Origin: Mesocentrotus franciscanus
Taxonomy: Eukaryota > Echinodermata > Echinoidea > Camarodonta > Strongylocentrotidae
Length of the DNA stretch: 64,000 nt
Direction of reading: 5' to 3'
Assembly (NCBI GenBank): GCA_037976565.1
Contig: CP137673.1
Location: 7,775,202 to 7,839,201, forward strand
The notes beneath the pieces are model-generated. The model was given only the letters and a program-made list of their open reading frames with translations. It ran no database searches and had not been told where the DNA came from. Below are positions 46,976 to 60,499 of the stretch, piece after piece. Position numbers and translations under genes: made by a program. Within the stretch, counting starts at the first letter, position 1. Each line of letters begins with the position of its first letter.

Positions 46976-48300
46976 TACCAATCACAACTAAATATTTTGT
47001 CATGTAAACTGTATATGAGCTTCAAATGTGAATTAGGTGCAACTACCCTGTCAATTAACATAAAATTAACATAAAAGCAAGTTGTGAGTAGACTACTCAA
47101 CACCCCGTACCTGCTTGCTTAAAATAGGACTTATGTGTGCTGTTACGGTTATTCTTTATTTTCTTCAAACTCATGCAGTATCCCATTCCCTTATGACAAA
47201 AAAAATACCTGTAAAGGTCATTTGACATCTACTCCAGCGACAATTGCTTCTATATATAGGGTTTGACTTAGGGTTTAAATTAGGTTTCAGATTAGGTTAA
47301 GCCTTAGGATTGGGGTTAGGTTTATAGTGTCGGGTCCAGGGTAGAAGATAGGAATTTGGTTAGTACAGGAGATAACCGTAAAGCAATTCTCAGGGAATAT
47401 ACAGGCAGAGTTTGGTACTTTGAAATAGGCTAAAAATTCTCTGCACACATATTCACACGATCACTTCAAATTGTACTTGTACTTGTCTGCTACATCTAGT
47501 AATCTTCGTAATTTCTATGTTAATGTCATTTCTGTAGTCTGTCCTTGAATGTGTACTGGACGATAATCCAGTGTTGTATTTCATATTTTCAGTACGGTAT
47601 ATTAATTTCATTTACCGGTATTGTATAAATATGTTTCCACAAAAAAAAAACTGCTTGCTTGCTTGCTAGGTGCCTTGTCTGTTCTAGACATTGGCGATCA
47701 AGGCTTTCCATCTAATTCTTTATAATTTGATTTCCATGTATTTGATGCTCCGTCTCCCTCAATTTCTCTTCTCAAATTATGCCACCCCCCCCCAAAAAAA
47801 AAAAAAACAGGGGTAACAGCTTGGTCAACCAGAAAACGATGCTCTCCCGATCAAAGGTTCTCATGAAAAGGATTTAGAGAGCAATTAGTGTACAAAGAAT
47901 GTGGGTGTGTGCTCATCCTTAATACGCCACTCCCACAATACAAGGGATTTACTTGAGGAAAAAAAAATTAAATCAATAATCTCTTTGTATGATAATAACA
48001 ATCTCTTTGTATGATAGTAACACCACTTGATATTGGCCCCACCTATAAATGGTGAGGGTATTGTCTTTATAAAAAGATGTCTCCTTCTCCGGGCAGCATT
48101 TAATCAGGCGCCTTTGCATGTTTGAAACAGGTAAATGGCGCAATACAAGTGTCCAAACAATGTAATTAACACTGTCTCATACTTGTCTAGGAGAGATCTA
48201 TAGATAATGGACAATCTCTGAAGAAATTAATGGTCTTGTAGACATGCCCCTTATATGAATACACATCATTAACACAACAACACAAATGCAAATCAGAGCT
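46976..48300. other. CSN1 intron 10, no gene seen
   Basis: Contains a short TTAGG/TAGGGTTT-rich patch at 47255-47320 and homopolymer tracts near 47640 and 47790. Nothing coding. Confidence 0.4.
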
Positions 48301-48414
48301 TTATTCATTGACAAGTTGTGTTCTTTGCACTGCTTTCTGACTTAAAGCCAGGGTAATAATATGATTGCAGGGCCAACAGGGAGAACATTTGCGGTAGTGG
48401 GAGTGGTTGTGGTA

Positions 48415-48422
48415 GAAGTAGT

Positions 48423-48461
<39 letters not shown>

Positions 48462-48482
48462 TGTTGTTGTAGCATCAGTAGT
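48415..48482. repeat. (AGC)n/(AGT)n/(GTT)n microsatellite
   Basis: Trinucleotide run in intron 10. Poly-Ala, poly-Val and poly-Leu frames are artefacts. Confidence 0.95.
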
Positions 48483-48599
48483 GGCAGTAATATTAGTATT
48501 GAAAGATAACTCAATATCCCGACTGGCTAGGACCACTTGCGCCCAATTAAAACTATCAAAGTGACGGGAAATATCTGATATCCAGGTTTTAATTTTAAA

Positions 48600-50815
48600 G
48601 TTGATACTTATAGGAAATAAAATCAAATAAATATAGTTTATTTTATAATTGAATGAGTTATTAAAGCAATTTATGCAGCTAACATGCCACGAAAGTGTGC
48701 AGTTTTGTGTTTTATGAAAATCAAATTTCGCTAAATTGACTCTATCCTGACCTACGAAATCGCCTGAGGGAAAGTGGCTTTGTGAGTGACGTCAGAGCCG
48801 GGATATGCTTCACGCAGCTATAGAGACTAACTGCGATCTACACACAAATGTTCATAGAGTGGATGTCAGTTCCAATCTCTCAAAACGATTGATATTGCCT
48901 GAATGGTCAATATCTGACATACAGTTGTCCTCTCCGTCCTGAAACATATCCTAATGTCAATATTCATGTCATTATTGGCATTGAAAAAGTGACAATATCC
49001 GTAAAATAACTGTTTACAACTCAACTTTTTCACCGGCTTTAGCTTGCCAGCTGAGCTGTATGTACACGGAGATAGTATGAAAAATCAACATAGCTGTGTT
49101 TCAAAATAAAATTACCTTTAGTAGAATCATGTTCCGAGGTGGAATTTGCTTTGACATAACAAGGAATAATGTTTCTTCTCCATTTTCATTTGTCGATAAC
49201 TATAATTACAAGGAATAGTGTATTTCTCGCCGTTTGGTTTCGTAAGGGTTTCGTCTATCGCGACTGAAATGCAAGCGTGTAGCACCGTGTGTACGGTGTG
49301 CAGTGCAGTCACGTTTACGTGTGTTTTGATGTGCGCGCAGGTAATGTAAATCCGCCAGCGATACTAAATTCAATCAGCGATCAGCCGTGTAGGTAATGCG
49401 GCTGCCAAGAGCCGCACTACTCGCAGATGAATCGTAACAACAGCAGAATCGCCTCGATTTTTCCAGCTAATCTAGCCATGATACGATCGACTAAATGAAA
49501 TATTCTTCGATTTGTTTGAATTTTATTTTATTCATAATAATGATCAAATCAATACTAACTGTTTTTTCATAGTGGAAGAGGTGAATTAAGTCTCCGACTG
49601 ATATGTCAAAGTGAAACTACATGGTGGTAAAAATCGCCGGCACCCAAATCCCCATAATATATGCAGGCTTGCTGTACAACAAAGCCGGGGACACAGCCAT
49701 AGTTTCACCTTCTTTTCCCCATTTTTCAACGTTTTATTTCACAAATAATACATTTCTTAGAATATCAAGATGGAAATATTAATGAGAAGTAACTTACAAA
49801 CGATGTTGTATTATAATTTATTCTATAGTAAGGGTAAAATAACACATAAGTTGAAGCTGTGTTTTCAGCCTTATAATGTTATACATGCATTCTACTATAC
49901 CGGACGGTGGCACACTAGCCACGCCTCCCTTTCCTACGTCACAGCTAAAGGCCGTTTCGGATGACAATAGGGCAAATTTGTCCCAGAGAATAGGGTGATT
50001 GTTTTCACCCTAATTTCGCTGAAGTGTTATATTGTTTGTATGTCATCCAAGCTCATTGTATGGCTTATAAGCTTTCTGTAGATATGAATATCTCCATATT
50101 TAGGGCTCTTCTATGAATATCAACTTTAAAAAATATCAATAATGCCAAATCATTCGCAGATGAGGAAAACAAAGGGGGCAGGAAGCTTGTTATGATTGCA
50201 AGTGTCTATGGATATCCATCACAAATGCACAAATACATGTACATCTACATGCATTTGTTGTGTTTCCACATGTAGTTGAACATGAACTATCATTAAAGAA
50301 GGCTACTGATATATGTGGTAACCTTAGCTAAGTTACATAGACTTAACCAGTTGACAACTGAATTCTCTTTTTCCCATAGGCTTAATAGAGGTACCACCCT
50401 GTTCCAGTAGTCAAAGGATTTACATGTTCGCTACGGAATACTCTCATTCTCACAAGGAGCCATTCATGTCAGCAATGCATCAATATAATTACAACTTGGT
50501 CTTATCATATATATATATTAGTGGATAGTGAGGACATGACGTCGCAGACTCATGAGTGAGATGCCAATTTGTCTTTTCATGTCATTAAAAATTCATAACT
50601 TTCTTATTAGTTATCCGATTTTGCTCAATCTTTTTTTGATTGGTTTGTCTGATTTTTCTGCTTCCGTTGAAAGTAAGTTATTTTTGGAGTGGACTTGCCC
50701 TTTAAGTCGCTGACTACCGTTAATCAAGTCCATTCGTTTAGGTGCAGTTGTCCAAAAGAAGACGTAGATGGCGTTAACCAGTATTTGCCATGCTACACTC
50801 CTTTTAATTGTATTT
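48600..50815. other. CSN1 intron 10 sequence unique to the right contig
   Basis: No coding sequence recognised. In the corrected layout this follows base 31719 directly, read on the - strand. A somewhat more GC-rich, CpG-containing patch lies at about 48760-49480. Confidence 0.4.
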
Positions 50816-51136
50816 TCTTTGTCCAATTTCATTTAATGCAAATTTCCCAAGAACAATCCACGTTTAATGTAAAATTATCTTCAAACCATTCATTATATCC
50901 CTAATTAAATTCCAAATCTTAGGGGTGAGTAACAGTGCATTCAAAATTTCTATTGAGAGTAGGTCAAGTTCTAGTAAAGGTGAAAAAGTTAATGAGCTTT
51001 TTGTTCTTTTCATATCAATTAGGAAGAATCTCAAGAGAGAACTGTACCCTGAAAGGATTATTCTTCAAGCACCCTCATATACACTGTACCAAGTATGATG
51101 AGAAACAGGAAACGGTTTGGACCACACTCTCATGCC

Positions 51137-51138
<2 letters not shown>

Positions 51139-51175
<37 letters not shown>
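51139..51175. repeat. (GT)n microsatellite
   Basis: About 18 GT units; longer than the equivalent at 31366-31391. Confidence 0.95.
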
Positions 51176-51179
<4 letters not shown>

Positions 51180-52599
51180 CCCATGTTACCTTATCTGTGT
51201 GCAGTGCATGTGACTTTCAGCAAGCCTTAATTTCTACTTATTTTTATGATTTCAAAACTGAACAGTATACACCAATTATTATATGTTACAAACTTAAAGG
51301 CATTGTTTAACAATGCCAAATCTGAGATGCATGGCCCTACGTGTTATCAGCGCCTGTGATATGGTGTGATATTGAAGCCCTATAAAAATTGCATTTCAAA
51401 ATTATCATGAAGTGCCTCAAAAAAGTTTTAAAAATTGAGTGACCAGTTTTACAATACTCATTTTCCCCAGTAGACTGTAGTGTTATAAAAACCGTTGGGA
51501 AAACGGTTTTTGAAATTTCGAATTCCAATCATAAATATCTTGATAATCAGACAGGCGATCGGCTGATAAACGTCATAGGATTCCTGACTGACCTAAAGGT
51601 TTATAATTATGATTGCAGCATGAGCTAAATCCAGGATTTTGTTTAGAATCTGAGACAAAGATACCCAATCCCTTTAACCATTCCCAAATACTTCCAGACA
51701 ATTTCTTTCACAAGATAATTAACTTCCTATGACAATAACTCAACTTTTATCTCTAATGGAATATGTACGGTAGACTCATTGAAACCATATACACACTATC
51801 TATGACCCACTGTAAGGTGATTAGCATTGTCATCAACTGTCTGTGCAATATGTTCAAGGCCTTCTCTGCACTCTGTGTAAATATGCCCTTTCTAAACCAT
51901 GCACAAGCGAATCTTTTGTATTAGTGACATGGGTAAAGTGTAAGCAGGCTCTTCTAAGGATTAGGAGTTTCTAATTCAATGGGTCATTAAATCTTAAAAC
52001 CTTCTCTCTCACAATGTGTTTTATAAGCTCTCCTCAAACCACAAATGTATCATTTGGTAACAATGAAGGGCCCCAGGTTCAATCACTGGTAGAGGATAGG
52101 ACAGAAGAAATCTGTGAGCTTTAAATCTTATTTACTTTCTTACAAGGAAGGATTTGAAAGTTAGATCAAAGGGAAACTGTTTACATCGTTTCTTGACGAG
52201 GGTCTCTTAAAAAGGCTGAAGATATTTAAACACAAAGAATGGGTACACACCCATTATCCCTCAATAAAATGTGTTTAAAGTAAATAGTGAAAGATAAATC
52301 TCTGCTAGACCTTCACACCCTCTTTGTACAGGAATGAAACCTGGGTATGATGATAGCATGCAGGTAAACAGAGATCTGACCACTATACCATTTCTTATAT
52401 CTCCACCTGGCTGAATGGGCAGTATGACTCATTTTACAACCCCAAAAAAAAGGAAAGAAAAGAACAGACAAAAGAGGGAAGAGATGTGATAGTTACAGGT
52501 AAGTGGTAGAGCAATTTTCTCATAACCAGGAGTAGACAGAAATAACCTGGTATGGGAATCTTTAATAAAACTGAAATTTGTCAACCTTCCCCATACACA

Positions 52600-53720
52600 G
52601 ACAGAACCCTTGCAGCACGCTGGGAGGGGGGATGGGCCAGATGTAGTCTCACCAGAACAACCGTCCAATATCAGAGACTGAAGCTCGGTCGAAACCAGGA
52701 GATACCCAGGGTTAACAGAAATAAAGCATAACAAGTCAACGCAAAGCGTAGCATCCCCTCGCTGGGTACAAATGGCCTATATACGTCAGAACAAGTTACT
52801 TCCATTAGACTATACTATTATATTACTAGGCAAGGAAGTTAACCACATTTTCACATATAGAATTAGGTGTTCTTGCATATTTAATGAGCTTTGACCTATA
52901 TACTCGGAAATTGAATTTAGGCTGTGTTTTGATACCATGTACACTGTACCTTTATATCAAATTTGATTAAAATCCGTCAAACTTTACTAAAGTTATTGAT
53001 CGGAAACCAGATTCGCATATTTAATGAGCTATGACCTTTGACCTACATACTCGGAACTTTTAACTTAGGCTGTGTTTTGATACCATGTACCTTCATATCA
53101 AATTTGATTAAAATCTGTCAAACATTACTAAAGTTATCGATCGGAAACCAGATTCGCATATTTAATGAGCTATGACCTTTGACCTACATACTCGAAATCG
53201 AACTTAGGCTGTGTTTTGATACCATGTACCTTATATCAAATTTTATGAAGATCCGTCAAACATTACTAAAGTTATCGATCGGAAACCAGATGTATTTTTC
53301 GCATATTTAATGAGCTATGACATTTGACCTTTGACCTACATACTCCGAAATCGAACTTAGCCTGTATTTTGATACCATGTACCTTCATATCAAACTTCAT
53401 TAAAATCCGTCAAACATTACTGAAGTTACCGATCCAGGGAATAATATTAATTCTCAAATTCGATTAGCTGTTTTGGTCGATGGGAAAAATACTTTAAACA
53501 AAGTTCTGTACAGTCCTATAAACCTGCTACACAAAAGAAAATTTGTGTAGCAGTCATATAAAAAATGCATAGCAAATTGCTATGCGATACAAGGAAAATT
53601 ATTCCCTGCGATCGGAAACCAAATTTGTTACGAACGGACGGACAGACGGAAGGACGGATGGAAGGACGGAAGGAAAGACGGACAGCAGCGTTTCTATATC
53701 CCCTCCGACTTCGTCGGCGA
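52600..53720. repeat. Hairpin-capped minisatellite element, right-arm copy
   Basis: Reverse-complement counterpart of 29262-29885 with extra sequence at about 52615-52870 that the left copy lacks. Units carry TGACCTTTGACCT at 53032, 53173 and 53325. It ends in the CCCTCCGACTTCGTCGGCGAGG hairpin. Interrupted by the MITE at 53435-53608. Confidence 0.85.
53435..53608. mobile_element. Right-arm-only 174-bp MITE, CAGGGAATAAT ends
   Basis: CAGGGAATAAT and ATTATTCCCTG are exact terminal inverted repeats. CGATC is duplicated at 53430-53434 and 53609-53613. The left arm has the single, uninterrupted site (CCGATCGG near 29382-29390). Inside are two hairpins: CTGCTACACAAA/TTTGTGTAGCAG and GCATAGCAA/TTGCTATGC. 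Superfamily not assigned. Confidence 0.95.
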
Positions 53721-55394
53721 GGGGATAATAAGCATTGATTCTAATTTAGAAAATTCCTTGGGATAGGACTTGAATAAGTAGGTCCCCCTAGTTGCACACC
53801 TACAGCATGTAGTGATCCCTCAGCAGCAGTCAGCTAAAATATGGTCCATCCATCCATCCATCTATCATTTGCTAAAAATCAGAACTGGAACTAAAAGAAA
53901 CAGAGACAGTGTTTTCACAGCATTGTCTTTTTCCCTCTTTTTTCCCCTGCATTCAAGCCAATTCACTACTGAATTAAAAAAAAATGTATATATTTGTATT
54001 CACATGCAATCTGTAAGATTAGGTAACTCAGAGAACTGAGAGGGAATATAGTTCATCCTTTTAACACTTAATGTTTTTTTTTTTTTTAGACAGGGGACTG
54101 ATTAATTCAGCTAAAGGCCCTCTCTTACGTGAAAGACCTAGGTGCCCAGTTAGCCAGTGCCATATAACTTCTTGGGGACTCAGAGTGGCTCAGCATATCT
54201 CAATTCATCCCATCTTAGGAGTATTTGGAATGAACATGGTGTTAAGGATCAAATTATGCCAGTATACTTGAGGGTAGAAAACTTTACACCTGGTTTTTTT
54301 ACCCCTATTACATGTAAGTGGACTGATTTGTCCTTCAAATTAAAAAATACCAATCATCTAAATACTTTTTCTTTCTTCTTGATGTTACATGTTCCATGTC
54401 GCTACACTGTATTCAAAATATAAGCTTGGCATCATTTTACTTCTAAGTTCTACAAAGAAGTATTTTAATTTAAATACAATCTCATAAATACTTGCTGAGT
54501 AGACGAGTCAATGCACGCATTCACACTCGTATTTACAATGTAGAATAACGGCGTGCACAGAAAGAACCCAAGTCGGAACCTTGGTTCCATGTGCAGGGTT
54601 TTATGTGATTCTTTTCTTCAAACTCCTTAACCAATTTTTGAGCATTAATCTATAGAATTCTTGGAAGATTTTTTTTTTTCTTCTTTTTTTCATTCTAGCT
54701 ATACAAAGATTACTTTTGCAGGTGAATGATTCACTTTAGGCAACATCAAGGGTCAACCCTCATTTCCAATGTACATGTATATAAGAATCAGGTAACTTTA
54801 AGGAATGTAGAAGTTGAAACCAAGTACTTCATATAGCATTGTATTAAAACTAAGTCAGATTTAAGCTAGTCCACTAAGCACTTGTGTCCTCAAGCCCCTT
54901 TCACATATGCCACACAAAAGTGCCGAGGCAAATATAATGACATATTAAAACATGATGCACTTCACATTTCTGAATCCATAACATGAATGTAAAAGAGCAA
55001 GGGTCCGTCCTTTGTTGCGAACGGCCGATAGTTTAATTCATTAACACATTAAAAAAAACGCTACCATGATTATCAGCCACGGTTTACCACTTAAGATGTG
55101 AATGGACCTTTACAGTTTGGGAGTACCTGGAGTTTAGGGAGGTTTGGCATGATAGCAGGATAAGAGTGAGAGGGGCTTCAAAGCCCTACAACAGGTGCCT
55201 TCCAAGGGCCTCACAGAGAGAAGATCAAAGGGTTAAATCTGTGTGGGTTCATTTTACAAAGAAAGGCTTATAAGGGGGCCAGTGTGAAAAGTTTCATCAG
55301 TGGAAGCATCAGACCATGACCGGAACCATACAAGAATCAAAGGGATGCCAAGGAAGAAGAATCTTCCACATCACTGGGGCCTCTTTATTTGCTT

Positions 55395-55745
55395 ATTTTA
55401 CTCAAGTGGTAGGACAAGGCTCAACACCGTGACAAACCTGTATCCTGGGGGATTTGAACCAAATCATAGGGGTCTGTGCTAAGACAAGGCTCAACATAAA
55501 CCTGTTTCCGGGGGTTAGGAACCAAGTGATGAGGGTCTGTGCTAAGAGTAGACAAGGCTCAACACAAACCTGTATCCTTGGGGATTGGAACCAAATGATA
55601 GGGGTCTGTGCTAAGACAAGACTCAACATATACCTGTATCCTGGGGGGTTGGAACCAAGTGATGAGGGTCTGTGCTAAGAGTAGACAAGGCTCAACACAA
55701 ACCTGTTTCCTGGGGGTTTGGAACAAAATTATGGGGGTCTGTGTA
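55395..55745. repeat. Minisatellite, right-arm copy
   Basis: Reverse-complement counterpart of 27236-27580, with the same ~63-68-bp units (AAGGCTCAACA..AAACCTG, GGGGTCTGTG). Confidence 0.9.
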
Positions 55746-56509
55746 GTCCACAGCCTGGACTGTTTCCGTGCCGCGCGCCCAACCAGCTGAGAAAATAACA
55801 CACCCTCAACGCTGAACCAGTGACAGTAGTCCTTGCCTCTCATCCTGTACCCCGTTGTTTTGGGGATAGCGATGAGTGGAGACACCGCGCTGTGTGTGGG
55901 ATGCGTGGAAGGGAGGATATAGATGATTGAAGAGTCTGGAAGAATCTGGTCTATGTTGACCAGGCCCCTGCTCGCATTTTAACACTGTAAAAATCCTGAA
56001 TGGAATTTTCGGGGGTCTGTGTGCACCAGGAGCTGAACAACACATGCTCCTGCAACAATTACTCTCCAGTAATTTCAAATACTATTAAACCAAATTGCTA
56101 AACTGAATCATGGACCCACCACAGTACATAACTCTAACCGTCACTATAGACCTAACCTACAGATCCAGTTGCAACCCTTACCCTAACCTTCTACTTTTGA
56201 CAAAATAAATGTTCCAACAAATGTCGCATCATAACACTAGGACCTTGCTTACATTTGAACATGTAAGCTTGATTTTGTCAGGACACACCTTAATTATTTA
56301 ACTGCTCTAAAATGAAGGCATTCAGAAGAAATCAAGTGAGTAGTGCCCTTCCATGCTTGATCTACAGAACCCCAACAAGTTTATTGTTGAGGTGTGGCCA
56401 CTTGTGTCTTATCGTTACCATTACACTAAGCATGCATTGTTTATGGTTATTGCTGTTACTGTTATCATTGAACTTTCTGAAGTTAATTGTAGTCAGCAGG
56501 GGCGGTACT

Positions 56510-57300
56510 CTGCATGTTGCTAACTTGGAAAAGACATGGTAGTGCATGCTAGAGTGTGCTCCTGAATATTTCCAGTTAAGGTGTGGCCAGCCCTTAAAAA
56601 AACTTACACTCACAGTCTACATGTATGTAAATTAAAAGATGGATGAATGAATGAATGAACCATCATACCACAACTCCTTCAATCAGCCCCATGCAGAGGG
56701 TAGGGTGTAACAATGTGGATGCTCTTTGGCATCTTGTAACAGGATTAGAAAGTCAGCTCTATGGCATCACTACATAGTCAGCTTCACAAAGAATTCCGAG
56801 GTAATCATAGACCAACGAAAAATGCCTGCAACTCTTTTGTGAATGATGCTAAGAAACCCTAGACATGTTTGTAACCTTGTTGCATTTGTAAGACTCAAAA
56901 GTATTTTTACTCTGCATGTCGCACTTGGAAAAGACATGGTAGTGCATGCTAGAGTGTGCTCCTGAAGATTTCCAGTTAAGGTGTGACCAGCCCTTAAAAA
57001 AACACCCACATTCTACATAATATATATGTAAATTAAAAGATGGATGAATGAATGAATGAACCATCATACCACAACTCCTTCAATCAGCCCCATGCAGAGG
57101 GTAGGGTGTAATAATGTGGACGCTCTTTGGCATCTTGTAACAGGATTAGAAAGTCAGCTCTATGGCATCACTACATAGCCAGCTTCACAAAGAATTTCTA
57201 GGTAATCATAGACCAACGGAAAATGCCTCCAACTCTTTAATGAATGATGCTAAGAAACCCTAGACATGTTTGCAACCTTGTTGCATTTGCAAGACTCAAT
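56510..57300. repeat. Tandem pair of ~0.4-kb repeats, right-arm copy
   Basis: Reverse-complement counterpart of 25680-26465; TAGTGCATGCTAGAGTGTGC occurs in both units. Confidence 0.85.
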
Positions 57301-57898
57301 TTATTTCAAATATGTATGTCAGCTCAACTATGCACATGCCAGTTAAGTCACCAGTAGGTTTAAATGATGTTGTTTTTTCCAATGGGCTTGATTCCGGCCC
57401 CAACAGATTTATCATTATTAAGGTTTGATGATAATAACCTTATTTGCGCTTGCTATAAGCCGTTATGAATGATTCATTTTGTAAGATGCTCTCTTGGTAG
57501 CAAACAAGGAATACTCAGATATATTCATTGGGGTACCAAAGAGAAGAGGGGCACAACTTTACCCCCGCCTCCAGCAAAGAAAGAACACGTGGAGACGAAA
57601 AAGGAATTATGAGAAAAGAGAACATGGAAAGACACCGGGGAACCGCTCCCTCCCCTACTCCTGATCAATGGCTTTGTTCTTCATCTAGTGCCCATCAAAT
57701 AATGACAGTGTCCCTTCTTCTTGAGATCTATTTTTGTTAGTTCCCCCTCCCCAAAAAAAAAAAAACATAAATTATATCATTGTATATAGAGGACATAAAA
57801 ACACCCCTCAAAAGAAGGTGTGGAATTCAAATGGTTACATGTACATTCATATGTTTAAAGAGAATGACAGGAAAGAAAGAGATTTAATGTCTAGGATT

Positions 57899-58840
57899 TA
57901 GGGCTGCGACGAGTAGTTGAATACTCGAATACTCGCACTGTTGACAGCTACTCGAGTACGAGAAATCGTACCCAAATACTCGGCCGCCATTTTTTTTTTT
58001 TTTTGGCTATTTTTCAGTGGTTTTACAACCATCTCTGTGTCTCAACATAATGCGAATAAAGAATACTATTTAAAGCTAACCTACCTTCCTAATTTGAAGG
58101 GAAGAGATTTAATAAAAAGTGTCGATTTATTACGCAGGAGATCTTTTCTGAGTAAGGTAGCTAGGCCTCCAAAGCGCTGACATAATTCCCTTCGGTAACA
58201 ATGGCTGCGCGAATCCAAAGGCCGCATTGCGACATAATCCTTTTCTTTGGTAGCAATGGCTGCGCGAGTCCAAAGTCCGCTTTGCAACATAATCCTTTTC
58301 TTCGGTGACAATGTCTGCCCTAGTCCCAAGTCCGCATTGCGACATAATCATTTTCTTCGGTAACAATGGCTGCACGAGTCCAAAGTCCGCATTGCGACAT
58401 AATCCTTTTCTTCGGTGATTGACAGGGCGTGCAAGTCCAAAGTCCGCATTGCGACATAATCCTTTTCTTCGGTGATTGACAGGGGCGCGCAAGTCCAAAG
58501 TCTGCATTCCGACATAATCCTTTTCTTCGGTGACATACTTTTTTCTGTGGAAACACGCTGATAGATTCTAGATGTAGACTAGATCTAGACTAGATCTATT
58601 TGTATTATTTTTATCGGAGCGTCGGCAAAAACAGTCGGGACTGTACCGACTCAGGCTTATTTGTGTAAGTAAAATCACCAAAATAAAGGCTAGCTAGGTA
58701 TTAAGTTTTATTTTTAAATATTTATAAAAAAACAAATAAAAACCAAAAACATGGCGTCCGAGTATCCGAGTATTCAAGTATTCGCGGGCAAGACTGGGAG
58801 TGTACTCGAGTACCTCATTACACGGTTATGCACAGCCTTA
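57899..58840. mobile_element. Right-arm-only hAT-like non-autonomous element
   Basis: 942 bp flanked by an exact 8-bp duplication, CTAGGATT, at 57891-57898 and 58841-58848. The ends are related inverted repeats (TAGGGCTGCG; on the other side TAAGGCTGTGC in reverse complement), with inner ACTCGAATACTCG / CGAGTATTC motifs. The left arm shows the empty site (GCAATCCTAGAC near 25088). TAGGG-type ends with 8-bp duplications fit hAT. No transposase frame is present; the element carries a seven-unit tandem array. Confidence 0.93.
58179..58541. repeat. ~55-bp tandem array inside the hAT-like element
   Basis: GACATAATCCTTTTCTTCGG-type units start near 58179, 58231, 58286, 58341, 58396, 58453 and 58511. 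Each is followed by GACAATGGCTGCGCGAGTCC- or GATTGACAGGG-type sequence. Units are contiguous with no unique spacers. Confidence 0.93.
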
Positions 58841-59262
58841 CTAGGATTGCACAGAACTTACATCTAACCCAGATTTAGCTCCGAGTATGTGTGCACACAT
58901 ACGATGTAGCACTGCTTTGACTCGTCTTAGTCACAAGTCACTTTAACCTTTGTTTAGAATGTAATTTCAATAACTACACTAGCAATATCTGTTATTGAAG
59001 TTACATTTGAAATTGATACTTTGAATATAGTACACGTACCTATATGGAACCTCAGATATACATGTACAACAACAAAAAATAAAATATATAAACCACTCGT
59101 GTTGTTTGGAGATTAAGTTTCTTTACAATCCATGGGGGGGGGGGGGTAGTGCGAATCAAAACCCTGTTGAAAAAAATAATGGATGAATAAAATCAAAGAC
59201 ATTAGCAGTGTTAAGGAGATTTCACATCCCTAGAAATGAACAGCATTCTTGTTGAAGCCTAC

Positions 59263-59400
59263 CTTGTTATGTGAGTCAATTCTGGCATTGATCTGGCCAT
59301 CCAAGATGAGTGTCATGAGTTCATCTTCTAAGTCTGCTTCAGAAGTATTGAATGCACTGGCCATCTTCTGCATATCAGCTGATACATACGGACTGAAGTA
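59263..59400 (-). CDS. GPS1: CSN1 exon 10, second copy
   Basis: 138 nt on the - strand with intact acceptor (CTCACAG) and donor (GTAGGC). The peptide is the same as exon 10 at 24539-24676 ([20 protein letters not shown] to DSHNK). If the right contig is flipped, this copy is the allele that runs on into exon 11 at 44473. Confidence 0.95.
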
Positions 59401-59569
59401 CTGTGAGAGAAGAGAAGACGAAAAATTTGGCACCATAGAACTATCATAATTTAGTCAAATTATTTGTTTGTAATCATTTTTTTAAGAATGGTGAAAGCTG
59501 CTGTTATGTACTCTTAATTAAAAGGTTAACAGATGAATACTCGAGACAAATCATCAATATATAACACCT

Positions 59570-59745
59570 GCTTTAGCAACCAACTGCATAGAAAGACCAC
59601 CTGTCTATAAATACCAGTAGAACACATTTTCTATTTCCCTTGACTAGTGTTTCTCATTGAAACATGTACTGACAGAGCCTGTACATAAAGACCCTTTGTC
59701 TTGTCGCCATTGAACGGTCTTTATAGAGGTTTCACAGAAGTAGCA
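59570..59745. mobile_element. Old CAGTCAAACCTG-family relative, right-arm copy
   Basis: Counterpart of 24190-24370 (GTGTTTCTCATTGAAACATG, GGTCTTTATAGAGG). Confidence 0.6.
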
Positions 59746-60107
59746 CCTTAGTCAAGCCCAATAGCCCGAGTACTAATCAACGGGCTTTAGATACGAATAC
59801 AGTTTTATAAGGTATCATTTACTATTGTAAGGGGTAGAGGATGTTATGACAGCAAAGAAAATCAAACTGCAATATTGCATCAAACTATCTTGACCTGAGA
59901 AGTCAAAGAAAGCAAAACACTGTGGTCGTATAAAAGCATATCAAAGTTTCTTGATGAATATGGATGGATATTGATAGAAATGAAATGCTGAGAAACAATG
60001 ACAACAAAAATATTATGACCTGCAGTGGACTTGTGTCTACAAGAGTGGACAAGTACTGTGACAAGAACAAAGAATGTCTGGAAAATGTTCCTCTGATCAC
60101 CATCAAA

Positions 60108-60245
60108 CCTGTATGAGTTCTCTGTTTCTGATCTGTGAGTAGAGGACAGAGATATGTGGAGCTACACTGTAGGTACATGTCCAAGAGGAGATTATCTTTA
60201 ATCTCCTCCGGGAGCTTGAGACAGGAGGCATACTTGGACTCATAA
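60108..60245 (-). pseudogene. Partial copy c of CSN1 exon 9, right arm
   Basis: Counterpart of 23696-23829, but with a 7-bp insertion (GAGCTA-CACTGTA-GGTACATG on the + strand) that breaks the reading frame. No acceptor. Confidence 0.85.
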
Positions 60246-60297
60246 AACATCATCATCATAATTAATAATATTATTGAATATTGATAGATAGACTAAC

Positions 60298-60436
60298 CGG
60301 TATGAGTGCTCTGTTCCTGATCTGTGAGTAGAGGACAGTGACATGTGGAGCCAGGTACATGCCCAGGAGGAGATTATATTTAATCTCCTCCACAAGCTTA
60401 AGGCAGGAGGCATACTTAGACCCATAGAACATGAAC
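60298..60436 (-). pseudogene. Partial copy b of CSN1 exon 9, right arm
   Basis: Counterpart of 23495-23632; open frame, one D-to-Y-type change in EIKYNLL, no acceptor, flanked by CAT/ATC trinucleotides. Confidence 0.85.
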
Positions 60437-60499
60437 ATCATCATCATCATCCTCATCATCCTCATCCTAATTAATAATATTATTGATTGAGGGACTAAC

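Noticed and set aside
48305..48626. Leu-rich, Thr/Ala-rich and Val-rich frames
   Set aside because: These are artefacts of the trinucleotide run at 48415-48482.
58130..58556. CRISPR-like array or repeat protein from the 55-bp repeats
   Set aside because: Units are contiguous with no unique spacers, lie inside a transposon of a eukaryotic genome, and frames in several phases look equally repetitive.
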